Positions 9,024 through 17,110 of a stretch of DNA of 64,000 bases are shown here, piece after piece. Made by a program: the position numbers and the translations under genes. The notes below the pieces were generated by a model, which was not told where the DNA came from, searched no databases, and saw nothing but the letters and a program-made list of their open reading frames with translations. The DNA is from Acidimicrobiia bacterium (GTDB lineage Bacteria; Actinomycetota; Acidimicrobiia; Acidimicrobiales; Aldehydirespiratoraceae): positions 62,001 to 126,000 of the forward strand of contig JAJEHD010000003.1 of the NCBI GenBank assembly GCA_022819505.1, written 5' to 3'. The first letter of the stretch is position 1; each line of letters starts with the position of its first letter.

Positions 9024-10325
9024 TCAGGCCGGTTCCCCGAAGTCGTCGGGCACGTGGATGGGCATGTCGGTCTTGGCCCATTGCTTCACGGTGTCGGCCA
9101 CCTGGGAGGCCTCCTCGGGCGGCAGGGTGGCCACTATGGAGCGGCCCAGCGCCTCGAACACCGGGATCTCATCATCGGTTGGCGCCGGCATCGGCACCTT
9201 GCGGGCCATGGCCGCGTCCAGGGCCGGGGCCAGGCGCTCCAGCTTGACCCGGTCCCGTTCCGGCTCGCCCTCGGCGAACTCGTCCATCACGTCGGCCGCG
9301 AACAGTTCGAGAGTCTCGCAGATGTGGTCGTGGCGGTTGTTGCCTCCCTGCTGGATGAACACCACCTGGTCGACGCCGGCCTCGGCGAAGCCGCGAAGGT
9401 GCGCCCGGACCTGCTCGGGTGTGCCGATGCCGCTCTGTTCCCCCCGGTCCTCGATCGTGGGCCTGGCCTTCAGGTAGTCGGCCCAGATGTCGGTGCGGCC
9501 CGGCTTGTGCCGGCCGAAGATGTAGTGGTGGCCCAACCCGTAGCCGAAGAACTGGAAGCCGTCCAGGCCCCGGCGGCGGGCCTCGGCGGCGTCCGGATGC
9601 ACCGACAGCCCGGTGACCATGGCGATGTTGGGGTTGATCGCGTGACCGATGGGCACGCACTCGGTCTCGAGGATCCGGTAGTAGTCCTGCACCCACGCGG
9701 CCGCGTCCTGCGGGTCGACGAACGAGAAGGTGAGCGCGCCCATGCCCAGCCGGGCCGCCAGTTTGATGGTCTCCCGGTTGGAGCAGGCCACCCACAGCGG
9801 GGGATGGGGCTTCTGCACCGGCTTGGGCACCACGTTGCGGCACGGCATCGAGAAGTACTCGCCGTCGTAGCCCGGGTAGGGGTCCATGGCCATCATGTTG
9901 CAGCACTGCTCGACGGCTTCCTGCCAGGCCGGCCGCTTGTCGTCGACCGAGACTCCGAACCCGCCCAGCTCCAGGATGGATGACGACTCGCCGGTTCCGA
10001 AGTCCACCCGGCCGCCCGATACCAGGTCGAGAGTGGAGACTCGCTCGGCGACGCGGGCCGGGTGGTTGTAGCCGGGAGGCATCAGCACGATCCCGTGACC
10101 GAGACGGATCCTGGTGGTGCGCTGGCTGCAGGCGGCCAGGAACACCTCCGGCGCGGACGAGTGCGAGTACTCCTCCAGGAAGTGGTGCTCCACCTCCCAG
10201 GCGTGGTCGAAGCCGAGTCTGTCGGCCAGCTCCACCTGCTCGAGCGCCTCGTTGAACAGCCGCTGCTCGTCGCCGTCGTGCCACGGCCGGGGAAGCTGGT
10301 GTTCGTAGAAGATCCCGAACTTCAC
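9024..10325 (-). CDS. Luciferase-like (LLM class) flavin-dependent oxidoreductase
   Basis: This 433-aa protein has the bacterial luciferase family pattern: MKFGIFYEHQ at the start of a TIM barrel, AWEVEHHFLEEYSHSSAPE, RIRLGHGIVLMPPGYNHPARVAER and LDLVSGGRVDFGTG. These enzymes use reduced flavin and O2 (or F420) to oxygenate aldehydes, amines, polyamino-carboxylates or other small molecules. The protein is somewhat longer than many members (about 340-380 aa) because of a helical C-terminal extension from about residue 340. It sits 101 nt upstream of the DapB-like gene and may supply an oxygenation step to that pathway. The substrate is not predictable. Confidence 0.9.
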   Translation of the reverse strand: MKFGIFYEHQLPRPWHDGDEQRLFNEALEQVELADRLGFDHAWEVEHHFLEEYSHSSAPEVFLAACSQRTTRIRLGHGIVLMPPGYNHPARVAERVSTLDLVSGGRVDFGTGESSSILELGGFGVSVDDKRPAWQEAVEQCCNMMAMDPYPGYDGEYFSMPCRNVVPKPVQKPHPPLWVACSNRETIKLAARLGMGALTFSFVDPQDAAAWVQDYYRILETECVPIGHAINPNIAMVTGLSVHPDAAEARRRGLDGFQFFGYGLGHHYIFGRHKPGRTDIWADYLKARPTIEDRGEQSGIGTPEQVRAHLRGFAEAGVDQVVFIQQGGNNRHDHICETLELFAADVMDEFAEGEPERDRVKLERLAPALDAAMARKVPMPAPTDDEIPVFEALGRSIVATLPPEEASQVADTVKQWAKTDMPIHVPDDFGEPA

Positions 10326-10376
10326 GGCCGTGACCCTACGAGGTGTCTCAACGGATGCCGCCCGGTGACCAGCCGC

Positions 10377-11771
10377 TCACCTTGACCAATTCCCCGGCAA
10401 CATCTGGCGGCGGGGGTAGATGATGGTGAACAGCACAAGATTGCAGACGTACCCGCCGGTGCACAGCACCCACACCCGTTTGAAGGCGGCCAGTTCGGCG
10501 GCGGGGCTGGGCGGCCGACCGATCAGGGCGAACGCGACCGCGATGGCGAACGCGACCGACAGTTGGAAGAACGTGGTGCGACCGGCGGTGGCCATGGCGT
10601 AGCGCTGCGGAGGAATGTCGCGCAGTGCCGCTCCCACCAGTTGCGAGAAGCCGGTGCCGGCCGACACCCCTATCAGCACTGTGGCGACGAGGAGCCGGCT
10701 GAGCGAGGGCTCGGTGGAGATCGTGAACAGTAGCCACAACAGCCCCGCCGCGCCGCAGGCTGATCCCACCGTGAGCAGGGGCGAGTTGCCGATCCGGTCG
10801 GCCAGCCGTCCGGCTTGCGGCGCCACCACGAACGACACCAGAGGACCCACCGAGTACGCGAGGCCGGTCTCCAGCGCCGACCACCCCCAGACCTCCTGGA
10901 TGAAGGACGGCAGCGGCACCAGCAGGGCGAAGAAACCCAGCGCGAAGAACAGCGAGCCGACATTGCCGAGCACGAACGAACGGATGCGAAGCAGGTCGAG
11001 GTCGAACAACGGTGCGGGGTGACTCCGGCTCCGCCAAGCGAAGGCTGCCACCAGCAGGGCGCCGATCACGAATGAGCCGACGGTCGGCGCCGATCCCCAC
11101 CCCCACGTCTCACCCTGGACGATTCCGAGGATGACCGCGCCGACGCCGACCGAGGCCAGAGGCACGCCGATCATGTCCACCCTGGTCTCGGAGACCTCGC
11201 CCACACTCTCCGGAAGCACTCGGGCCCCGACCACCAGAGCGGTCAGGGCGACGGGCACGTTGACATAGAACACGGCTCTCCAGCCGAAGGCCTCGATGAG
11301 TACCGTTCCCAGGGCCGGCCCCAGGGCTGCGGCCAGCCCTCCCGTCGCGCCCCAGGTTCCGATGGCGGTCTGGTGGCGGCTTCGGGGAAAGGCGTCGAGT
11401 AGCAATGCCATTCCCGCGGGGTACTGCATGGAGCCGCCGATGGCCTGCAGGGCCCGGGCCGCTATCAGCATCTCGATGCTGGTGGAGGCGCCCGCGGCCA
11501 CCGATCCCAGCGCGAACAGCATCAGCCCGGCGCGGAAGACCCGCCGGCGGCCGTAGCGGTCGGCCAGCCAGCCCGACAGCAGCAGCAGCGCCGCCACCAC
11601 GATCGAGTATGCGTTCACCACCCACGACAGCGCCGCCGGGGTGGTGCCCGCCAACGCGGCGCGGATGTCGGGCAGCGCCAGCGCGATGATCGTCAGTTCC
11701 ATCGCGACCATGAACACGGCCACCGACACCACTGCCAGCGTCATCCACGCCGATCGGGAGACCGGTTCCAT
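10377..11771 (-). CDS. MFS drug/solute exporter, EmrB/QacA (14-TM, DHA2) type
   Basis: The protein has about 464 aa and many hydrophobic helices. Motif A is present after TM2 (GWLADRYGRRRVFRAG), and the TM1 region contains ELTIIALALPDI, equivalent to the D1 motif of 14-TM exporters. The ATG at 11771 is taken; an in-frame TTG at 11780 adds three residues. It is the first minus-strand gene of the long run toward the left edge, 51 nt ahead of the LLM oxidoreductase, and is divergent from gmaS. It could export or import an organic solute of the downstream route; the family assignment alone does not give the substrate. Confidence 0.88.
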   Translation of the reverse strand: MEPVSRSAWMTLAVVSVAVFMVAMELTIIALALPDIRAALAGTTPAALSWVVNAYSIVVAALLLLSGWLADRYGRRRVFRAGLMLFALGSVAAGASTSIEMLIAARALQAIGGSMQYPAGMALLLDAFPRSRHQTAIGTWGATGGLAAALGPALGTVLIEAFGWRAVFYVNVPVALTALVVGARVLPESVGEVSETRVDMIGVPLASVGVGAVILGIVQGETWGWGSAPTVGSFVIGALLVAAFAWRSRSHPAPLFDLDLLRIRSFVLGNVGSLFFALGFFALLVPLPSFIQEVWGWSALETGLAYSVGPLVSFVVAPQAGRLADRIGNSPLLTVGSACGAAGLLWLLFTISTEPSLSRLLVATVLIGVSAGTGFSQLVGAALRDIPPQRYAMATAGRTTFFQLSVAFAIAVAFALIGRPPSPAAELAAFKRVWVLCTGGYVCNLVLFTIIYPRRQMLPGNWSR

Positions 11772-11821
11772 CGCCGGCAACTCTATGGATCGCGGTCCGT
11801 CGGGCCAGCAGCCGCGGCGCG

Positions 11822-11850
11822 AGTGGCTCTACTCTAAGGAAAGAGCCACT
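11822..11850. promoter_or_regulatory. 9-bp inverted repeat in the divergent MFS/gmaS promoter region
   Basis: AGTGGCTCT at 11822-11830 is repeated as its exact reverse complement AGAGCCACT at 11842-11850, with an 11-nt spacer. It lies between the start of the MFS gene (11771) and gmaS (11976), about 125 nt upstream of gmaS, and has no T-run, so an operator is more likely than a terminator. The rest of the 204-bp intergenic stretch is less GC-rich than the genes. Which regulator binds is unknown. Confidence 0.45.
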
Positions 11851-11975
11851 ACTCTGATTAGACATATGCAGGGGTATCGCGCTATGGTTGGGTCCGACTC
11901 GATGCACATTGGCGATGTCTGCGCTCGTGGCGCTACGGTTTCGCCGCACAAGCAACCAGCCCGATAGGGGGAAAA

Positions 11976-13376
11976 ATGGCCACTGACCTTGAGAGGTTCG
12001 TCGAGGCGGACGGACGCGAGGAGCAGATCCGCGAGGTGGAGGCTCGGATCGAAGCCGACGACATCCGGTACCTGTACTGCCAGTTCGTCTCGGTGACCGG
12101 ACGGATCATGGGCAAGGGAATCCCGGCCAAGCACTTCGGCATGATCGCCCGCAAGGGCTTCCAGCTCGTCTACGGCTCCACCGCCAACCTCTTCATAGAC
12201 CGCCATGGCAACTACATCGGGTATGGCCCCGAGGCCCGCGAGCTCGTCGGCATCGGCGAGCCCGAGACGTTCATGCCCCTGCCCTGGGACACCAGGACGG
12301 CCCGAGTGTGGTGCACGCTGTTCCGGGGCCGTGAGGAGGAGGTCGACGGGGGCGCCTACCTGACCTCGGACTGCCGCGGCAACCTCCGGCGGCTCCATGC
12401 CGACTTCGAGGCCAAGCATGGGCTGCACCTGCGGGCCGGCTGCGAGCCCGAGATGATGTGGCTCAAGGCTGACGCCGACGGCAAGCCCACTGTGGAGGGC
12501 ATGACCAAGCCCAACTGCTACCACATCGACCAGTTCGCCGAGCTGCAGCCCCTGATCCACAGGGTGATCGAGTACTGCGAGGCCATGGGCCTGGACATGA
12601 TCCAGGGCGACCACGAGGACGCCCCCGGTCAGCTCGAGCTGAACTTCAACTTCGACCGGGCCGAGCTGACAGCCGATCGGCTCACCACCTACCGCCAGGT
12701 CTGCAAGCAGGTGGGCCGCGAGCTCGGGGCTTTCCCGTGCTTCATGCCCAAGCCGTTCATGGGGGTGTCGGCCAACGGCTGCCACCACAACATCTCGCTG
12801 TGGGACGCCGACGGCAACAACAAGTTCATGCCCGAGGGCGACAACCCGCAGCTGCCCGGGCCGGTCGGCATGAAGGCCATCGGCGGGATCCTGGAGCACG
12901 TCCGGGCCCTGACCTGCCTCACCTCGCCGACGGTCAACTCCTACCGCCGTCTGTGGGACACGGGCTTCTGGGCGCCGGTGTTCGCGGACTGGGGCTTCCA
13001 GAACCGCACCACCGCCCTGCGGGTCAGCGCCCCGGGCCGTTTCGAGTACCGCTCGGTGGACAGCGCGGTCAACCCGCACCTGTCGTTCGCGGGTCTGCTC
13101 ATGGCCATGGACGACGGCCTCGACCGCGGCCTCGACCCGGGCGAGCCCGAGGAGCGCAACATCTACGAGGCCATGGAGGCAGGCAAGGACGTCCAGAAGA
13201 TCCCGCTCACCCTGGGCGAGGCCCTGGAGGCCCTGCGCAGCGACGATGTCGTCATGCGGGCGCTCCCGGGCGAAATGAGCAACGTGTTCTTCCACTACAA
13301 GGGCGACGAGTGGGAGCGGTTCCTGGCCACCGTGACGGATTGGGACGTGGAGGAGTACCTGGACGTCCTGCCCTGA
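11976..13376 (+). CDS. gmaS: Gamma-glutamylmethylamide synthetase (glutamine synthetase family)
   Basis: This 466-aa protein has glutamine synthetase folds: metal-binding GCEPEMMW, a second acidic stretch GDHEDAPGQLELN, NGCHHNISLW, NRTTALRVSAPGRFEYR and VDSAVNPHL. The combination matches the GmaS/GlnT-type branch rather than GlnA (about 470 aa with a C-terminal adenylylation loop, not seen here). GmaS condenses methylamine with glutamate, using ATP, to gamma-glutamylmethylamide. The assignment is strongly supported by the next three genes, which encode N-methylglutamate synthase. The start has a clear purine-rich ribosome site (AGGGGGAAAA) directly before ATG. It is the first gene of the plus-strand operon and faces the inverted repeat at 11822-11850. 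Confidence 0.88.
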   Translation: MATDLERFVEADGREEQIREVEARIEADDIRYLYCQFVSVTGRIMGKGIPAKHFGMIARKGFQLVYGSTANLFIDRHGNYIGYGPEARELVGIGEPETFMPLPWDTRTARVWCTLFRGREEEVDGGAYLTSDCRGNLRRLHADFEAKHGLHLRAGCEPEMMWLKADADGKPTVEGMTKPNCYHIDQFAELQPLIHRVIEYCEAMGLDMIQGDHEDAPGQLELNFNFDRAELTADRLTTYRQVCKQVGRELGAFPCFMPKPFMGVSANGCHHNISLWDADGNNKFMPEGDNPQLPGPVGMKAIGGILEHVRALTCLTSPTVNSYRRLWDTGFWAPVFADWGFQNRTTALRVSAPGRFEYRSVDSAVNPHLSFAGLLMAMDDGLDRGLDPGEPEERNIYEAMEAGKDVQKIPLTLGEALEALRSDDVVMRALPGEMSNVFFHYKGDEWERFLATVTDWDVEEYLDVLP

Positions 13377-13449
13377 CATCAAGCACCCGAGCCGGTCCTA
13401 CGGGACCCACCAACAACCCAGAAAGTCACCTTCCAAGGGGGTAGAAACC

Positions 13450-14379
13450 ATGTGCGGCATAGCGGGCGTAATACACCGGGACGGCACCGCCGATGTCGGC
13501 GCCGAACTCACGGCCATGCTCCAGTCGATGAAGCACCGCGGGCCGGACTCCACCGGCTATGCGGTGTACGGACCGGCCGACGACCTCGTCGTGATCCGCT
13601 TCGTGCTGGCCGAGCCCAACAAGAGCACCGGCTTCGGGATGGAGGAGCGCCTGGAGCGCAACCGGGCCGAGGTCGAGAGCCGGCTGGCCAAGATCGGTGC
13701 CGAGGTGGCCACGGTCACCAGCGACACCGGCTACGCCTTCCGGGCCACCATCCGCTACGGCGGCGACCTCAAGGCGCTGGCCGACTACCTCGAGGACGTG
13801 CCCGGCTGCGAGGTGCTGTCTCTGGGCAGTTCGCTGGAGATCATCAAGGATCTCGGCGACGCCCAGACGGTGAGCGGCCAGTACAACCTGGGCTCGTTCC
13901 AGGGCACCCACGGCATCGGCCATGTGCGCATGGCCACTGAGTCCGAGGTCGACCTGGCCAGCGCCCACCCCTACTGGGCCTACCCCTTCGCGGATGTGGC
14001 CGTGGTCCACAACGGACAGCTCACCAACTACCACCAGTGGCGCCGCCGCTTGGAGCAGCACGGACACCGCTTCCAGAGCGAGTGCGACTCCGAGATCATC
14101 GCGGTGTACCTGGCCGAGTACATGGCGCGGGGGCTGTCGCTGGAGACGGCCATGAAGCACAGCCTCGACGACCTCGACGGCGTGTTCACCTACGTGTGCG
14201 TCACCGGCCACGAGCTCGGGATCGCCAAGGACGAGATGGCGGCCAAGCCGCTGGTGCTGTTCGAGTCCGACCCCCTGGTGGCCGTGGCCACCGAGGAGGT
14301 CGCCATCCGTGCTGTTGTCAAGCGCGAGGTCGAGACCCGAGACCCCTACGAGCGCGAGGTGCTGGTATGGCAGGTCTGA
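13450..14379 (+). CDS. mgsA: N-methylglutamate synthase subunit A (class II glutamine amidotransferase domain)
   Basis: The 309-aa protein begins MCGIAGV, placing the catalytic nucleophile Cys at position 2 as in class II (Ntn) amidotransferases. Further conserved amidotransferase segments are GHVRMATES and VHNGQLTNY. It corresponds to the amidotransferase domain of glutamate synthase GltB and to GlxB/MgsA. In the N-methylglutamate pathway this domain releases methylamine from gamma-glutamylmethylamide and channels it to the synthase site. It is 73 nt after gmaS with an AAGGGG ribosome site, and is followed by the GXGXG and FMN subunits. Confidence 0.87.
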   Translation: MCGIAGVIHRDGTADVGAELTAMLQSMKHRGPDSTGYAVYGPADDLVVIRFVLAEPNKSTGFGMEERLERNRAEVESRLAKIGAEVATVTSDTGYAFRATIRYGGDLKALADYLEDVPGCEVLSLGSSLEIIKDLGDAQTVSGQYNLGSFQGTHGIGHVRMATESEVDLASAHPYWAYPFADVAVVHNGQLTNYHQWRRRLEQHGHRFQSECDSEIIAVYLAEYMARGLSLETAMKHSLDDLDGVFTYVCVTGHELGIAKDEMAAKPLVLFESDPLVAVATEEVAIRAVVKREVETRDPYEREVLVWQV

Positions 14380-14410
14380 GCTCACACCACGGCCGCGGAG
14401 GGGAGCAGTG

Positions 14411-15205
14411 ATGCCCGGTTCAGGTTCACGCAGCGGCGTCAGCTACGACGCCCGGGGGCTGGTCGAGCCCCATGCCGAGATGCCCGACAACATCGAGGTC
14501 GATGGCGGCCGGGCCCGGTTCGACGCGGCCGACTTGACGATCCGTCAGATCAACATGGCCCTGCGCCAGCTCATCTACAACGACGGCATCGTCGACGTGA
14601 CCGTGCTGAATCCCTCCTCCAAGCACTCGCTGGCGGTGGGGATCCTGAAGCGCTGCCGGATCCACTTCGAAGGAAGCCCGGGCTGGTTCGCATGCGGGCT
14701 CATCGACGGTCCCGAGGTGACCATCAACGGCCGGGTGGGCTGGTCGGTGGCCGAGAACATGATGTCGGGCGTGGTGACCATCGAGCGCAGCGCGGGATCG
14801 CTCACCGGCGCAGCCATCCGAGGCGGCGACCTGATCGTCAAGGGCGACGTCGGGGCCCGCACCGGCATCGACCAGAAGGGCGGCACCATCATCGTCACCG
14901 GCGACGTCGGCATCAACACCGGCTTCATGATGCAGCGGGGCCGCCAGATCATCTGCGGCAACGCCGGCATGAACCTGGGCGACTCCATGTACGACGGCGC
15001 CATCTACGTGGCCGGCAAGGTGCGCTCCCTGGGCGTGGATTGCGTTCCCGGCGAGTGGGACGACGCCGACACCGAGCTGATCGGGCGCAAGTTCCGCATC
15101 CACGGGCTCGGCGACCCGCCCCAGTTCCAGAAGTTCGTGTGCGGCAAGCAGCTCCACAACTACGACGCGCTCGAGCCCTCCGAACGCAAGCTCGTCATCC
15201 ACTAG
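14411..15205 (+). CDS. mgsB: N-methylglutamate synthase subunit B (GXGXG beta-helix domain)
   Basis: Starting at the ATG at 14411, preceded by GGAGGGGAGC, gives 264 aa; longer readings run into the antisense frame of mgsA. The centre consists of Gly-rich repeats (VTINGRVGWSVAENMMSG, GGDLIVKGDVGARTG, GNAGMNLGDSMYDG), the right-handed beta-helix (GXGXG) of glutamate synthase's C-terminal domain. It matches GlxC/MgsB, the structural subunit of N-methylglutamate synthase. The order A-B-C directly behind gmaS supports the role. A stand-alone glutamate synthase domain is the alternative, but the gmaS context argues against it. Confidence 0.87.
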   Translation: MPGSGSRSGVSYDARGLVEPHAEMPDNIEVDGGRARFDAADLTIRQINMALRQLIYNDGIVDVTVLNPSSKHSLAVGILKRCRIHFEGSPGWFACGLIDGPEVTINGRVGWSVAENMMSGVVTIERSAGSLTGAAIRGGDLIVKGDVGARTGIDQKGGTIIVTGDVGINTGFMMQRGRQIICGNAGMNLGDSMYDGAIYVAGKVRSLGVDCVPGEWDDADTELIGRKFRIHGLGDPPQFQKFVCGKQLHNYDALEPSERKLVIH

Positions 15206-15215
15206 GGGGTGGGTT

Positions 15216-16610
15216 ATGGCTGAAGTAAACAAGAGCACCGACGTACTCGGCAAGAGCCGGATCTTCACGCCGGAGGTCATCAACGACATCCATGTGAAGT
15301 CCGAACTCGGCCGGTACCGGATGCGGGGCTTCTCCATCTTCAAGAAGATCCCCCACTGGGACGAACTGGTGTTCCTACCCGGAACGCTCACCCGGTTCGT
15401 GATCGAGGGCTACCGCGAGAAGTGCGAGACCAAGACGGTGATCGGCTCGCGCTTCGCGGCCAAGCCACTGGAACTGGAAGTCCCGGTCTACATCACCGGG
15501 ATGAGCTTCGGCGCGCTGTCGCTGGAGGCCAAGATGGCCCTGGCCAAGGGCGCCTCCATGGCCGGTACCGCCACCTGCTCGGGCGAGGGCGGGATGATCC
15601 CGCCCGAGCGCGACCTGTCCACCAAGTGGTACTACCAGATCATCCAGAGCCGCTACGGCTTCAACCCTCACCACCTGATGCTGGCCGACGCGGTGGAGTT
15701 CTTCATCGGCCAGGGCTGCAAGGTCGGCCTCGGCGGCCACCTCATGGGCCAGAAGGTCACCGAGCAGGTGGCCGAGATGCGGTCGTTGCCTGCCGGCATC
15801 GACCAGCGCTCCCCGGCCCGGCACCCGGACTGGCTCGGCCCCGACGACCTGTCGCTCAAGATCCAGGAGGTGCGGGAGGCCACCGACTACCAGATCCCCA
15901 TCCAGCTCAAGCTGGGCTCGGCCCGGGTCTACGACGACGTGCGCATGGCGGCCAAGTGCGGCCCCGACGTGATCTACCTCGACGGCGCTGAGGGCGGCAC
16001 CGGCGCGGGTCCCCACCTCGCCACCGAGGAGACCGGCATCCCGCTGATGGCGGCCATTCCCGAGGCTCGCCGTGCCCTCGAGGATGTGGGCCTGGCCGAC
16101 GACATCGACCTGGTGGTGGCCGGCGGCATCCGCAACGGCGGCGACGTGGCCAAGTGCCTGGCCCTGGGGGCCAATGCGGTGGCTCTGGGAACGGCCGCGC
16201 TGATGGCGCTGAACTGCAACAAGGAGATCCCCGGGGTCACCGACTACGAGGGCACCATCGGGGTTCCCGCGGGCGAGTGCTATCACTGCCACACCGGCCG
16301 CTGCCCGGTGGGGGTGGCCACCCAGGATGTTGAGCTGCGCAAGCGCCTCGACGTCGACGAGGCCGCCCTGCGGGTCTACAACTTCCTGATCACGCTGACC
16401 ATGGAAGTGCAGATGCTGGCCCGGGCCTGCGGCAAGACCGACATCCACTCGCTGGAGCCCGAGGACCTGGCTGCGCTCACCCACGAGGCCGCGGCCATGG
16501 CCAAGGTGCCCCTGGCCGGCACCAACTACATCCCCGGCGTCACCGAGGAGCGGACGCTGCAGGAGATCCGGGACCTGTTCGACAAGCACGTCATCGACGG
16601 AGGGATCTGA
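15216..16610 (+). CDS. mgsC: N-methylglutamate synthase subunit C (FMN-binding glutamate synthase domain)
   Basis: This 464-aa protein is the FMN-binding TIM barrel of glutamate synthase. It shows ITGMSFGALSLEAK, LKLGSARVYDDVRMAAKCG, YLDGAEGGTGAGP and GANAVALGTAALMAL (phosphate binding). A CxxCxxxxC cluster (CYHCHTGRC, near residue 352) is the likely iron-sulfur site. It corresponds to GlxD/MgsC, which forms N-methylglutamate from 2-oxoglutarate and methylamine delivered by MgsA. It starts 10 nt after mgsB and ends 1 nt before the next gene, so it sits inside a tight operon. Confidence 0.9.
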   Translation: MAEVNKSTDVLGKSRIFTPEVINDIHVKSELGRYRMRGFSIFKKIPHWDELVFLPGTLTRFVIEGYREKCETKTVIGSRFAAKPLELEVPVYITGMSFGALSLEAKMALAKGASMAGTATCSGEGGMIPPERDLSTKWYYQIIQSRYGFNPHHLMLADAVEFFIGQGCKVGLGGHLMGQKVTEQVAEMRSLPAGIDQRSPARHPDWLGPDDLSLKIQEVREATDYQIPIQLKLGSARVYDDVRMAAKCGPDVIYLDGAEGGTGAGPHLATEETGIPLMAAIPEARRALEDVGLADDIDLVVAGGIRNGGDVAKCLALGANAVALGTAALMALNCNKEIPGVTDYEGTIGVPAGECYHCHTGRCPVGVATQDVELRKRLDVDEAALRVYNFLITLTMEVQMLARACGKTDIHSLEPEDLAALTHEAAAMAKVPLAGTNYIPGVTEERTLQEIRDLFDKHVIDGGI

Positions 16611-16611
16611 C

Positions 16612-17067
16612 ATGGCAGGATCGGCAAGCACGGGCGAGAGCCCCCGCGAGACCCGCACCGTCGCCATCGACGCAGAGGTGCTGGCCGGGAAGCGGTTCGA
16701 GTACCAGGAGGACATGTCCCTGGTGGAGGGCATCGACCTGCTGGCGGCCACGCCGGGACAGGACATCAACTGGCTCGAGGACATCACCCTGCTGGAGGAG
16801 GACGGCGTGCCCGCGGTGTTCGACCGCTACTCGAACTCCTTCCTCAAGATCTACTTCGACATCCCGGAGGGCCGCGAGGACGAGATCGCCCGCAAGGTGC
16901 TCATCAAGCACCTGACCGAGGGCAACTCCTACGGGATCACCCTCAAGGACATCCACTGCAAGTTCCCGCAGGTGGAGCTGGGGCCGTGGGTGGAGGACTC
17001 CCCGATTGTGGGCACCGACTGGAGGCAGCCGGTGCTGGAGGGCTGGACCGCCCCCACCGGCCACTGA
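16612..17067 (+). CDS. Unrecognised 151-aa acidic protein in the methylamine operon
   Basis: The product is not recognised as a known family. It is acidic, has no membrane segment or signal peptide, and looks like a compact soluble protein. Notable stretches are KRFEYQEDMSLVEGIDLL, FLKIYFDIPEG and WVEDSPIVGTDWRQP, with a single Cys (IHCKFP). It begins 1 nt after the mgsC stop and ends 43 nt before the flavoprotein gene, and its codon use matches its neighbours. The position suggests an accessory subunit of N-methylglutamate synthase or of the following flavoprotein; this is inference from context only. Confidence 0.8.
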   Translation: MAGSASTGESPRETRTVAIDAEVLAGKRFEYQEDMSLVEGIDLLAATPGQDINWLEDITLLEEDGVPAVFDRYSNSFLKIYFDIPEGREDEIARKVLIKHLTEGNSYGITLKDIHCKFPQVELGPWVEDSPIVGTDWRQPVLEGWTAPTGH

Positions 17068-17110
17068 TGAGTCTCTAGGCTGGATCGAGCACTCAAGGAG
17101 GGAAAGGGCC

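Noticed and set aside
11976..13376. Ordinary glutamine synthetase (GlnA)
   Set aside because: Sequence motifs and the mgsABC genes behind it fit gamma-glutamylmethylamide synthetase, and the adenylylation-loop region of GlnA is not seen.
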